Origin: Candidatus Thorarchaeota archaeon
GTDB taxonomy: Archaea > Asgardarchaeota > Thorarchaeia > Thorarchaeales > Thorarchaeaceae
Length of the DNA: 62,795 bases
Direction: 5' to 3'
NCBI GenBank assembly: GCA_018335335.1
Contig: JAGXKG010000007.1
Span: 1-62,795 of the forward strand
Shown: one piece after another, positions 1-7,946 of the stretch
Numbering within the stretch: the stretch's first letter is position 1
Layout: each line of letters begins with the position of its first letter
Position numbers and translations under genes: made by a program
Notes under the pieces: generated by a model
Database searches by the model: none
Told to the model about the DNA's origin: nothing
The model's input: the letters and a program-made list of their open reading frames with translations, nothing else

Positions 1-218
1 GGGGAGTCTCCAGCGATGAAAGTGGGAAGGAAATCAGCGGGAAGATAGCTGTTGTACACACTCCAGCTTATCCCTGTCGTGAAGAAACCCAAACCGATCG
101 CAAGAACATACAGCCAGCGCATCTTCTCCGGCTCGTAGGACTCTGTATCCTCGGAGGCCGAATCTTCCACCGACATATCTTCTGTTTCTATGCTGTTCGA
201 GTCGTTATCCGTTGCCAA
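1..218 (-). CDS. MFS transporter, N-terminal fragment (SLC45/GPH-like)
   Basis: Only the first 72 codons lie in the window; the gene runs off the left edge. A hydrophilic acidic N-terminus of about 33 residues is followed by a first membrane helix reading LYVLAIGLGFFTTGISWSVY and then NSYLPADFLP. That pattern resembles the start of sucrose/GPH-type major facilitator transporters. The start is TTG at 216-218, because an in-frame TGA lies three codons upstream and GGTGA sits about 7 bases before the TTG. A permease role is inferred; the substrate cannot be judged. Confidence 0.6.
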   Translation of the reverse strand, partial: MATDNDSNSIETEDMSVEDSASEDTESYEPEKMRWLYVLAIGLGFFTTGISWSVYNSYLPADFLPTFIAGDS

Positions 219-263
219 GAGAAATCACCAATGAATACCAAACAAGGTGAGACATAGTTTTCG

Positions 264-271
264 GGTATAAG
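264..271 (+). promoter_or_regulatory. TATA box of the small winged-helix gene
   Basis: GGTATAAG lies about 30 bases upstream of the ATG at 298. Expected initiation is only a few bases before that ATG, so the transcript would be nearly leaderless. This supports 298 over the internal ATGs at 364 and 367. Confidence 0.4.
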
Positions 272-297
272 AACACACATGGTGATATTGAAACTGA

Positions 298-651
298 ATG
301 TGCAATTTTCAAAGGAACCTATCATTGAGTTCATATGAGCTAGCCAATATTGCTGCCTGTGTTATGATGGAATTGGACGTTACCTTCTTCGTGAAACCAG
401 AAGTCTGGATAGTACTGAAGGAGTTGTCATGGGGAGATCGCTTTGAACACGATCTTTCTGAGAAAATTGAGAAAGAACTCGATAGCAGTAGCCTGCCCTT
501 CGGTGAGTTGGCGGACAGCCTTGTAGAATCCGAATTATGCTATCGATTCGAAGGCGGTGAAGGTAATCCGTATCTAACACTAACTGACAAGGGTTGGAAA
601 GTAACAGAGAAGCTACTGGCAATCGAAGACATCTTGAAAGATTGGACATAA
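298..651 (+). CDS. Small winged-helix-like putative transcription regulator
   Basis: A 117-residue soluble protein. The segment KPEVWIVLKELSWGD followed by acidic helices and ending in NPYLTLTDKGWKVTEKLLAI has the helix-rich, beta-wing pattern of small archaeal winged-helix proteins (LTxKGxxxxxKL is a common closing motif of that fold). Start choice: the ATG at 298 follows a TATA-like element and a distant GGTGAT; internal ATGs at 364 and 367 lack a ribosome site. It stands alone between a divergent transporter and a methyltransferase. DNA binding is inferred from fold-like features only. Confidence 0.5.
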   Translation: MCNFQRNLSLSSYELANIAACVMMELDVTFFVKPEVWIVLKELSWGDRFEHDLSEKIEKELDSSSLPFGELADSLVESELCYRFEGGEGNPYLTLTDKGWKVTEKLLAIEDILKDWT

Positions 652-790
652 TACGCGGCATCCAAAACAGTAGGATATGTTATCCTATTACTCAGTGGGG
701 GTTCTCGACGTTCATGGCTTCATCATATTCAAATGGAATGCATGAATCTCTCCCATGCGGTAATGAAATCACATCATGAGGTAACCAAAT

Positions 791-1582
791 GTGCTACTGA
801 ATCATCTCTCGTCCTTGCAGTGCCCAAAGTGCCAAGGCAAGTTGAATCTCTCAGACACATCAAATATCTCAAACCGAATACCCCAGAATACGCTCTACTG
901 TGACAATGGGCATTGCTGGCAAATCAAGGATGGAATTGTTTCACTCAACTATCCGAAATTCCTTCGCAGAAAAGAAACAGATGTGCGAGGGAAAATGCTT
1001 CGAGGGCTCTCAGAGGAAAAAGATTCTCTCAACTTGAGTCTAGAAGATATCATGAAACCTGTAAAGGCATTTATACCGGCTCATGGCGGAATCCGCATTC
1101 TTGAACTCTCTGCAGGAGGATTTACGAGCTACCTTTTACTCAAGGATAAACTCAGTAATCTCCAGGGTACATTGGAATTACATGCATTGGATTCAAACTC
1201 GGAACGACTGAATCACACAATGCACAAAATATACGAGGGAGATATCCCAGTAACAGGTATACATGGAAATGAAACTCACGCGCCATACCCTTCGGAGTGG
1301 TTTGATCTTGTCTTTCAAATCGGGCAACTGAGTACATTCAGGAGTAAGGAGACAATTTTGAAGGAGATGTTGCGCCTTGTTGCTCCAAGTGGTTCAGCAG
1401 TTGTTCTTGATTGGGGTATGTCGCCAAAAATCAGAGATAAGGGGAATAGCGAAGGACTGCTGAAGAATCTTCAGCCCCTCGCCAATAGACCTCCCCTAGA
1501 GTCACTACCTAACGAAGTAGATAGCGCGGAGATAGAGTACGTGGCGCGAGATTTGATGTTCTGTATCCGGATGCAGAAGTAA
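791..1582 (+). CDS. Zinc-ribbon class I SAM-dependent methyltransferase
   Basis: The 263-residue protein begins with a Trm112-like zinc ribbon (CPKC at residues 11-14, then C37 and C42 in CDNGHCW), followed by a Rossmann methyltransferase domain. SAM motif I is ILELSAGGFTS (about 103-113), with Ser where the first glycine is usual; a motif IV-like segment WFDLVFQIG and a motif VI-like LRLVAPSGSAVV follow. This layout is seen in RlmA-like and UbiE-like enzymes with an N-terminal zinc finger. The start is GTG at 791, behind GAGGTAAC. The substrate is unknown. Confidence 0.65.
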   Translation: MLLNHLSSLQCPKCQGKLNLSDTSNISNRIPQNTLYCDNGHCWQIKDGIVSLNYPKFLRRKETDVRGKMLRGLSEEKDSLNLSLEDIMKPVKAFIPAHGGIRILELSAGGFTSYLLLKDKLSNLQGTLELHALDSNSERLNHTMHKIYEGDIPVTGIHGNETHAPYPSEWFDLVFQIGQLSTFRSKETILKEMLRLVAPSGSAVVLDWGMSPKIRDKGNSEGLLKNLQPLANRPPLESLPNEVDSAEIEYVARDLMFCIRMQK

Positions 1583-1936
1583 TCGGTGAGCACCCGGACA
1601 CAACAGAAGCCTACGTTGGTTCCCAACTCAGAACTTCTTCACGGGTCAAATCATCGCTATGCTCATGATTAGATTGATTCTGTGAGTCTTTGTGATTCAT
1701 AATATCATCATCCAGTTTGAAGTGATAATAAGAGAGGGAGAGAAGCGAATCGCCTGCTTCATCTCATCTACCTACGATAGATGTAAGCATAGCAAACCGC
1801 ATCTGTTCTCTCAATTTTCTTCCTGTTGTTCACACCGAGTATTCCTTTCTTCGAATTCCTTTCTACGGCCATCATTTTTCACCATTTTAGTTTGTTAAGT
1901 AAACTATTGCTCTGTGTATAGTACACACTCAAAAGC
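1583..1936. other. Intergenic region, no gene seen
   Basis: No open frame here has protein-like composition or a ribosome site. The sequence becomes AT-rich towards the promoter of the downstream regulator. One imperfect palindrome (1889-1905) is described with the operator region. Confidence 0.5.
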
Positions 1937-1997
1937 ATATAAAGGTTTGCTTTACAAACGATTCGAGTCTAGAAAGTATAAGGTTTAAACATTAAAC
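1889..1997 (+). promoter_or_regulatory. Promoter with three GTTT/AAAC inverted repeats (putative operators)
   Basis: A TATA box (ATATAAA, 1937-1943) stands about 105 bases before the TTG start of the following regulator gene. Three similar dyads flank it: AGTTT-7-AAACT at 1889-1905, GTTTG-5-CAAAC at 1945-1959 directly abutting the TATA box, and GTTTAAA-CATTAAAC at 1983-1997. The middle one would block initiation if occupied. Autoregulation by the downstream regulator is inferred. Confidence 0.45.
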
Positions 1998-2045
1998 TTT
2001 AAAATAGAATTTGGTATAAAATAGAGTGTAGCAGAGGTATCAGCC

Positions 2046-2801
2046 TTGGGACATGAAATAACATTCACCAAAGAAACAGACAGTCTCGAAGGTATCGAGC
2101 TCACTCCAGAGGGAAAGAAACCTCAGAAAGAACTCGAATTTGTCAAGGAAGCAAGTCGCGCCGAAGTCCTTGATGACCCTGTGAGGTTAGAGATAATCAA
2201 GATTCTAAGACAGGGAATCGAAGATACTCAAACCAGACGTGAATTCAACGAAGAGACCAACGAAACTATAATACGGAAAAAAGAGGTAAGGCGCAATATC
2301 ATGTCTGTTACCGAAATCGTGAAGATTAGTAAAGAGAACGATCGTTTCAACAAAGTAACAAAGAACCAAGCCTACTACCACATCCCTAAACTCATCGAAG
2401 CGAATTTTGTCATCAAGTACGGTACCGTTGAGACAGGCGACAGAACTACCGACTATTACAGACGAACCTCACAAAGCTTCGTTCTTACCAGAGGAAGACT
2501 TGTAACCGGAGAAAAAGAAGTGCGAGAACGAACTAAGAAACATGTCAAGCTACTTTCCCGGGTATTTGATTTAGGCTTAACCGAAGAGAACAAGGAGGAA
2601 CTGGTGAAGCTCCTTGTTCAGGCTGAAGAAATAATCAATGATGCAAGACCAAAAATGGCCGAGAAAATTACTGGTGATGTCGCCGACAAAGAGGTCATCG
2701 ACACTTGGATGTGGCTCTTGAGAGCTTATGCTTTCGGCGATGAAGAATGGGTACATCTCCAGAAGAAAATGCATAATCTGTTGTTTGAAGAAAATTCATG
2801 A
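2046..2801 (+). CDS. ArsR-like winged-helix transcription regulator
   Basis: A 251-residue soluble protein. An ArsR-type opening (ASRAEVLDDPVRLEIIKILRQ, about 38-58) is followed by a long charged insertion and a recognition-helix region containing NKVTKNQAYYHIPKLIEANFV (about 103-123), then a wing-like stretch. The C-terminal half is helical and acidic, possibly for dimerisation or ligand sensing. The start is TTG at 2046 behind AGAGGTAT. The dyads in its promoter suggest autoregulation. ArsR-like assignment is from motif; no metal-binding Cys cluster is present. Confidence 0.65.
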   Translation: MGHEITFTKETDSLEGIELTPEGKKPQKELEFVKEASRAEVLDDPVRLEIIKILRQGIEDTQTRREFNEETNETIIRKKEVRRNIMSVTEIVKISKENDRFNKVTKNQAYYHIPKLIEANFVIKYGTVETGDRTTDYYRRTSQSFVLTRGRLVTGEKEVRERTKKHVKLLSRVFDLGLTEENKEELVKLLVQAEEIINDARPKMAEKITGDVADKEVIDTWMWLLRAYAFGDEEWVHLQKKMHNLLFEENS

Positions 2802-2889
2802 AAGGAAACTACAGAAGAAACTATATCTGAGTAATGGCAATTTATCTTTCACTGTTCTAAAGCTACCCCGAGAAGCTGCATGTAGAGAA

Positions 2890-3258
2890 TCAGATTTGGC
2901 CCTTTAGAGTCAGAGCGGTCCTTGCAAGATCGATAATTGCAAGCTCTGGTTCTGAGTCAGTTTGCGCCCAAGCAATCAGCCAAGTCCCACTCTCCACTTT
3001 GCGCATCAAAATGTGACCATTCTTCTTTGCCGATGCTATGTAATAATCTGACTCGCTCTCAACTTGTATATAGGGCTTCCCCCCAACCACAATTGCCGGA
3101 GCATCGTTTGCAGAAGCTTTGGCCAGTTGCTCCGTATCCTCAGCTAGGTCCCAGTTGTTCGTTTGCCAGATGATTCGCCCATCCTTGAAAACTGCAAAAG
3201 CACCTATCTTGGGATTGTTCTCATAAAGAAGAGTCCAAGAATTTTCGATACTGCTCAG
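2890..3258 (-). CDS. Profilin-like protein (paralogue 1), apparent CTG start
   Basis: Homology to the upstream neighbour extends well beyond the first ordinary start codon (GTG at 3090). The open frame continues to an in-frame TAA just upstream of an AAGGAG ribosome site, and the best-placed start is CTG at 3256-3258, 9 bases after GGAG. The 122-residue product contains IGAFAVFKDGRIIWQTNNWD (about 18-37), the helix EDTEQLAKAS, and C-terminal strands ending TALTLKGQI. The order of elements fits the profilin fold; a Roadblock/LC7-like fold is the main alternative. A 5' truncation with loss of the true start is also possible. Confidence 0.5.
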   Translation of the reverse strand: MSSIENSWTLLYENNPKIGAFAVFKDGRIIWQTNNWDLAEDTEQLAKASANDAPAIVVGGKPYIQVESESDYYIASAKKNGHILMRKVESGTWLIAWAQTDSEPELAIIDLARTALTLKGQI

Positions 3259-3344
3259 TGATATACTCTCCTTTTAGGTGGATATGGCACGGCATAGCAT
3301 TCGCGGCTGTCGAAGTATTGTCCTAGAGGCTGCTGCCTGAAGGA

Positions 3345-3725
3345 CTATACCTTGCCTTTCAGTGACTTGGCTGCGCGGTCTACGTCTACGTAAATTCCGT
3401 CAGGTGCAGCATCCTTCGCTGCCCATGCTACTGCCCACTTACCGTCTTCTATCTTGGCAAGTACAAGAGTACCATTACCCTGAACGTTTCTCGCTACCAA
3501 ACTTTCTGGAGTTGTGCGTATCGTGCTGTATTTAACCTCATTCTGCTTCACACTTGTTGCTTCATTCTTTACGGCAGAAATCAAGCTTTGAGCGTCATTC
3601 TGAAGGTCCCAGTTGTCGCTCTGCCACAAGACTTCGCCGCTTTCAGAGATGACTCCAAAAGCTTGAACCATTTCACCGCTGTCTTCATAGGCCTGTGTAT
3701 AGGCTTCCATAACAGGATCACTCAT
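3345..3725 (-). CDS. Profilin-like protein (paralogue 2)
   Basis: A 126-residue protein: N-terminal helix (DPVMEAYTQAYED), strand-turn-strand VQAFGVISESGEVLWQSDNWD, helix DAQSLISAVKNEA, then VKYSTIRTTPESLVARNVQG, NGTLVLAKIEDGKWAVAWA, and a C-terminal helix DVDRAAKSLKGK. Spacing resembles profilin (helix, G-x-dG strand, helix, KYxxI strand, Gxxxxxxk strand, C-terminal helix). Start ATG at 3725 is chosen because a TATA box lies about 45 bases upstream; a longer in-frame extension would begin inside or before the promoter. Profilins bind actin in Asgard archaea; that role is inferred here. A Roadblock-like fold is not excluded. Confidence 0.5.
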   Translation of the reverse strand: MSDPVMEAYTQAYEDSGEMVQAFGVISESGEVLWQSDNWDLQNDAQSLISAVKNEATSVKQNEVKYSTIRTTPESLVARNVQGNGTLVLAKIEDGKWAVAWAAKDAAPDGIYVDVDRAAKSLKGKV

Positions 3726-3767
3726 TATATTGTACACCCGTACTTGAATTGTAGGAGCATAAGTCCA

Positions 3768-3773
3768 TTTAAA
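3768..3773 (-). promoter_or_regulatory. TATA box of profilin-like gene 2
   Basis: On the minus strand TTTAAA within TTTCTTTAAATGG lies about 43 bases upstream of the ATG at 3725. The predicted leader is around 18 bases, which argues against the longer N-terminal extension. Confidence 0.4.
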
Positions 3774-3914
3774 GAAATTCTTGATAACCTCTATTTTTGC
3801 AGGCAAGTGGCCAGAAATCTACATTTATGGTCCAAAAGATCCACCATAGTTGTGATATCTACCCAAAGACTTGTTATTCGCCCTGCAAGCCACACATACT
3901 GGAGAGTACTCCCC

Positions 3915-4229
3915 ATGTCTGTAAGCAAAGAAGTCATTTGGCAGGCCGATGCTGGAACGTTCTTGCGTGTGTTCGTGAAACCAAGGTCTGGGAAACGCAA
4001 CCTACTTGAAGAAATGACCGAAAACGCGATACAGCTTAATCTCAAGTCATCGGCAAGGCGTGGCAAAGCCAACAAGGAACTGCTGAAACGAGTATCCAAG
4101 GTCCTAGGCATATCATCAGGGGATATCTTACTGGTAGCAGGCCAGCGTTCAAGAGACAAAACACTCCTCATCCCAACTATGGAACCGGATGAAATCATCG
4201 AGGCTTTTGAGAGGCTGAAGGAAGAATAG
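3915..4229 (+). CDS. DUF167/UPF0235 (YggU-like) protein
   Basis: A 104-residue protein with the family core: FLRVFVKPRSGKRNLLEEM, then IQLNLKSSARRGKANKELLKRVSKVLGI and GDILLVAGQRSRDKTLLI. The family is widespread in bacteria, archaea and eukaryotes and has no settled function. ATG at 3915 is chosen because GGAGAG lies 10 bases upstream and the family starts at this point. It is followed 45 bases later by the OPT transporter gene on the same strand. Confidence 0.85.
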   Translation: MSVSKEVIWQADAGTFLRVFVKPRSGKRNLLEEMTENAIQLNLKSSARRGKANKELLKRVSKVLGISSGDILLVAGQRSRDKTLLIPTMEPDEIIEAFERLKEE

Positions 4230-4274
4230 ACGAAAGCTCAATTTGTTACCATATGAAGACACGGGGATGGGCTG

Positions 4275-6491
4275 ATGGCCTCCGAAAATCTGGCTTTGAG
4301 CGATAAGAACAGGTCAACACGGTTATTGCTCGCGGGGCTCTTTTCGGCCGGTCTTTTCTACATATTTTTCAGTCTATGGCAAGGGCGCTTTCCCACTCCC
4401 GCAACTATTATAGCAATTATCATTGAACTGGCATTGCTTTATGCTGCACTTTTCGAGCCGGCCCCCACTAAGAAACGACTTGTGGCAGGGATAACGGTAA
4501 TCGTGCTATATTCGGTACTAAGAGTGGTAGCAGGCTGGTCCTCAGAGATAGTTATTATGGCAGCAGGCGGAATAGCAATTTACGCCTTTATGATGAGTGA
4601 ACCAAACTTCCCGTTGACAAAGCGAGCGCTCATGACCGGTTTGGCCGTTGGTACGATTTACACATTTCTTGGAATCTATCTAGCGCTTAAGCTAGGTATA
4701 GTCTATTTCATTGGTGCTGAAATGCTCGGGTTCATTGTTTTAACTCTTCACGGTCAATACACCCCAGAAGAGAATACGATTGTAGTAGCTATTGCAAATG
4801 GCTCCTCCATGATTTCGGTAGGGGTCCTAATTACTTTTCCAGCTATCGCGATATTCCAACCGGATATAGCGCCTAGTCTCATTACTTATCCATTCATTGC
4901 ATTCGTCACCTTCGTGAGCGCAATCTTCGGCATGATATTACTTACCCCCTTTCGTGAGAGATTCGATAAGCAGCCATGGCCACAGGCCCAACCTCAAGCA
5001 GAGTGCATAGTCTCACTGGGACAAGAAAAAGAGGCAAAGAAGGCTGTTCTAGCGGGTATGGGGGGTTCAGCTATATGGATGGGGTCTACAAAGATTGTAG
5101 AGAAGGCGACAGGGAATGCCCTTGATTCACTACCAAATGCACTAAAACCGATTCTCCCTGGAGTCAGTACAGTACCTGACTGGATTGGAATCAGTAATTC
5201 ACCGTTGATTGCAAGCATGGGTTTCTTCATGGGCTGGAAGAGAACACTTGCTCTAATCTTGGGAAGCGTCGCATCGCTCCTGATTTGGGTGTTCTTAGAA
5301 GGAATGCAGCCCGTCACATATGCAACACATCTCCACAGGCCAGAAATACTCTATCTTGCTCTTGGTGTATTTGCTGCTGTAATTGGCGGCGATATCATGG
5401 CCACAAGAGAAGAGAGCATGACGGTAGAGGAATTCGAGGCAGTGGTAAACAGACAACAGAATAGTGGTAATCATCTACTCATCGACCATCCACACCGACC
5501 ATCAGAAGTGCCCGAGTACATCGATGATATGGACAAACAGACAATGTCGCTGAAAGTCTTCAGGAAAGAAGTCGGGCGCATGGTACGTGATCCAAGAGGG
5601 TACTTGGAGGCGATAAGAGGGGAATTGCCAATGTGGCTTGCGGCCGTTTCGCTTGCACTGTTCACAGCAATAGGCATAATCACATTCTGGTTTCTCAAAC
5701 CGTTTGCCGGCCTTAGCATTCATTGGTTGCTATTCATCCTCGGAGCACCACTTGTACTCTTGTCCGCATACTTCACTGCCCGAGCTATCAGCGAAACAGG
5801 GATGCTTGCTGGTTATATCTCCGATATAATCGCTGTTCCAGCAATAATCTTCTTCCGGCTTTCATTTGCAGCTGTAACGACATTCATGGCGATGCTAGGC
5901 GCATTGCAGGACTCTGCAATCGCTTTATTACTCCATTTGAAGCTTGGAAAATTGACTGGAGTGAAAGGAAAAGCGATTCTCAAAGCAGTATTTGTAGGTA
6001 CGATTCTTGCTACAACTTTCGGTTCATTGATTACGTACAGTATATACAGCCAATGGGGATTTGGCGGCACCAATTTTCCGGCTCCCGCTGCCCAATTGTT
6101 TGGATTTCTTGTAATCAGCTTACGCGGTCTCGGAAATCTAACATTGCCAGGGCTTGACAGATTGCCTGGAATACATCCCATCTTTGGGTTCTTCTACTTG
6201 GTCTCCTTTGGTGTCATTGGTGGGCTAGTAGGACGCGAACTGAACAAGAGAGATATGAGTGCAATCAGTCTCGCGGTAGGACTACTCATCCCGCCAGCAA
6301 CGTCAGTGGCTATGATGATTGGTGGTCTGATTGATTATCGGCTCAAGAAAAAAGAGCAAGTTGACCCCAAGGACGTGTGCAAGAGCAGAAAGAATCGAAC
6401 CACAAGGATACTGAGCGGTGTCGTAGCAGGTGAAGCAATAGTAACCATATTGTGGGTTCTATGGAGTGTTACAAGTTTCCTGTTCGTCTAA
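4275..6491 (+). CDS. OPT-family (oligopeptide/metal-chelate) transporter
   Basis: A 738-residue polytopic membrane protein with roughly 14-16 helices. OPT-family signatures are readable: LTKRALMTGLAVGTIYTFLG near the N-terminal third, TPEENTIVVAIANGSSMISVGVLITFPA (read in two overlapping parts), then the KQPWPQAQPQAECIVSL loop that matches the family's PxPxAxAxA element. A cytoplasmic loop of about 70 residues separates the two halves. OPT proteins import peptides or metal chelates using a proton gradient. The exact substrate is not determinable. The start ATG at 4275 sits behind GGGATGGG. Confidence 0.75.
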   Translation: MASENLALSDKNRSTRLLLAGLFSAGLFYIFFSLWQGRFPTPATIIAIIIELALLYAALFEPAPTKKRLVAGITVIVLYSVLRVVAGWSSEIVIMAAGGIAIYAFMMSEPNFPLTKRALMTGLAVGTIYTFLGIYLALKLGIVYFIGAEMLGFIVLTLHGQYTPEENTIVVAIANGSSMISVGVLITFPAIAIFQPDIAPSLITYPFIAFVTFVSAIFGMILLTPFRERFDKQPWPQAQPQAECIVSLGQEKEAKKAVLAGMGGSAIWMGSTKIVEKATGNALDSLPNALKPILPGVSTVPDWIGISNSPLIASMGFFMGWKRTLALILGSVASLLIWVFLEGMQPVTYATHLHRPEILYLALGVFAAVIGGDIMATREESMTVEEFEAVVNRQQNSGNHLLIDHPHRPSEVPEYIDDMDKQTMSLKVFRKEVGRMVRDPRGYLEAIRGELPMWLAAVSLALFTAIGIITFWFLKPFAGLSIHWLLFILGAPLVLLSAYFTARAISETGMLAGYISDIIAVPAIIFFRLSFAAVTTFMAMLGALQDSAIALLLHLKLGKLTGVKGKAILKAVFVGTILATTFGSLITYSIYSQWGFGGTNFPAPAAQLFGFLVISLRGLGNLTLPGLDRLPGIHPIFGFFYLVSFGVIGGLVGRELNKRDMSAISLAVGLLIPPATSVAMMIGGLIDYRLKKKEQVDPKDVCKSRKNRTTRILSGVVAGEAIVTILWVLWSVTSFLFV

Positions 6492-6582
6492 GATGTAAGT
6501 CACTAAGTTTTCAATGGAAAAACTTCAATCGTACAGAAGACGAATTCCTAAGACATGCCTTCGAGTGCTTGTTCAATAGAGG

Positions 6583-7932
6583 CTATGCATTGTTTCCAAA
6601 AGTTTCTTCCAAGACCGCATCCCAGTCATCTTCTTCCTTAGTTGTTCTTGCAGGGGGTTCTTCACCACGTTCTTCTAGCCTTTTCTTTCGCTCCTCTCGT
6701 ATCCGTATCTGTTCGCGCTCAGCATCGGTCATTTCTAGCTCTTCAATCTCTTCATCTTTACTCACCCATCCAATAACTAATGCAGCAAAGGGAAAAAGCA
6801 GAACAACCGGCACAAGGAGAAGGAGAACTATCTCGGGTTGCAAAAGCTCAACACTGTTGGCTATACCGGGGGGTAATTCAAGAAAGGAAAGGAATATTCG
6901 TGGATTAAGAAGGACAAATGACAACAGAACCACACTTACAAGGCGAATACCTGAACCGACTATCGTAGAGCCTATCACATAGCTTTGAGAGGGTGCTGCC
7001 GCTCGAGCCGTCAGTTCATCACGTGCTTGTGGGTCCTGTTCCAAGAGATCGTCTACATAATGCTGTAGACGCCGCACATCACTGATTGCATCGAGATTCT
7101 CAAGAACATCTTTGTCTCCCAACACTTGCCTTTCAATAGCTTCTCGAAGATATGAGAAAACCGTTGCACCTGAAGATCTGCTCATCGAAGTACTAGAGAT
7201 CTTCTGTTCCCGTTCGATTGCTGCTTGTTTTCGAGTAGCTTGACGAAGAGCTAGCAGCTGTTTCTTTAACGTCTCTTCACGGTCCTCCACAGGTTTTCCA
7301 ACCGAGTAGCTGTAGACCATCTGATAGCTGACTTCTAGGTAGGCAAAGGATACGAGCGCGAGAATCTGTAAAGAACTGGTTGCAAATTCTATGAAGTTTG
7401 TAGGAAACACAGTGAAGTTAGGAATACCTAGGTTGCGGAATGCTGCCACAACAAGAATCGACTGTATCGCGATGAACGCACCTCCAACAAAACGATGCTC
7501 AAGACGATACAACGACTGAAGAAACAATGCAACCCCAACTCCAGCACAGAAGAAGTAGAGGAAAATGAAAGCTTGGTCCCAGAGTGAGAGGGCCAGCGTT
7601 AAGATGCTGCCTTGTATCGATGCGAAAACCTCTTGAGCACTAGTAAGAGGGCCACTTACCCCATAGGGTTGTAGATACCACATTCGAAGGATGAGGGTAT
7701 TGTACAAACCGATAACTAGTTCATTTGTAGCTGCAGCACCAGCTCCCACCAAACTTAACAGACCTGCAATTGTTGTAACGGATACCAAGAATACGAGTAA
7801 GGATAACAAACGAAATACTGTAACAACGAACACGTATGGTGCTGCCCACGACCAGATACCTTCCGGATAAAGAAGCGTATAGACTAGCCAAGCCATGTAT
7901 GCAAAGAGTGCCGTTGAGGCTATCCGGAGCAT
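6583..7932 (-). CDS. Polytopic membrane protein, last gene of the MoxR operon
   Basis: A 449-residue protein with about five to six N-terminal helices, a soluble middle of about 120 residues (from SVGKPVEDREETLKKQLLAL to DELTARAAA), two more helices, and a highly charged C-terminal tail (ERKKRLEERGEEPPARTTKE) of about 60 residues. No enzyme motif is seen. It begins 14 bases after the DUF58 gene, so it is co-transcribed. Such genes often close MoxR/DUF58 operons and probably act with the AAA+ ATPase in assembling the surface protein encoded first. Function is inferred from context. Confidence 0.6.
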   Translation of the reverse strand: MLRIASTALFAYMAWLVYTLLYPEGIWSWAAPYVFVVTVFRLLSLLVFLVSVTTIAGLLSLVGAGAAATNELVIGLYNTLILRMWYLQPYGVSGPLTSAQEVFASIQGSILTLALSLWDQAFIFLYFFCAGVGVALFLQSLYRLEHRFVGGAFIAIQSILVVAAFRNLGIPNFTVFPTNFIEFATSSLQILALVSFAYLEVSYQMVYSYSVGKPVEDREETLKKQLLALRQATRKQAAIEREQKISSTSMSRSSGATVFSYLREAIERQVLGDKDVLENLDAISDVRRLQHYVDDLLEQDPQARDELTARAAAPSQSYVIGSTIVGSGIRLVSVVLLSFVLLNPRIFLSFLELPPGIANSVELLQPEIVLLLLVPVVLLFPFAALVIGWVSKDEEIEELEMTDAEREQIRIREERKKRLEERGEEPPARTTKEEDDWDAVLEETFGNNA

Positions 7933-7946
7933 CCATGTGACTACCT

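Noticed and set aside
3588-3914. Long N-terminal extension of the DUF167 frame
   Set aside because: It overlaps profilin-like gene 2 on the other strand; the family start and ribosome site are at 3915.
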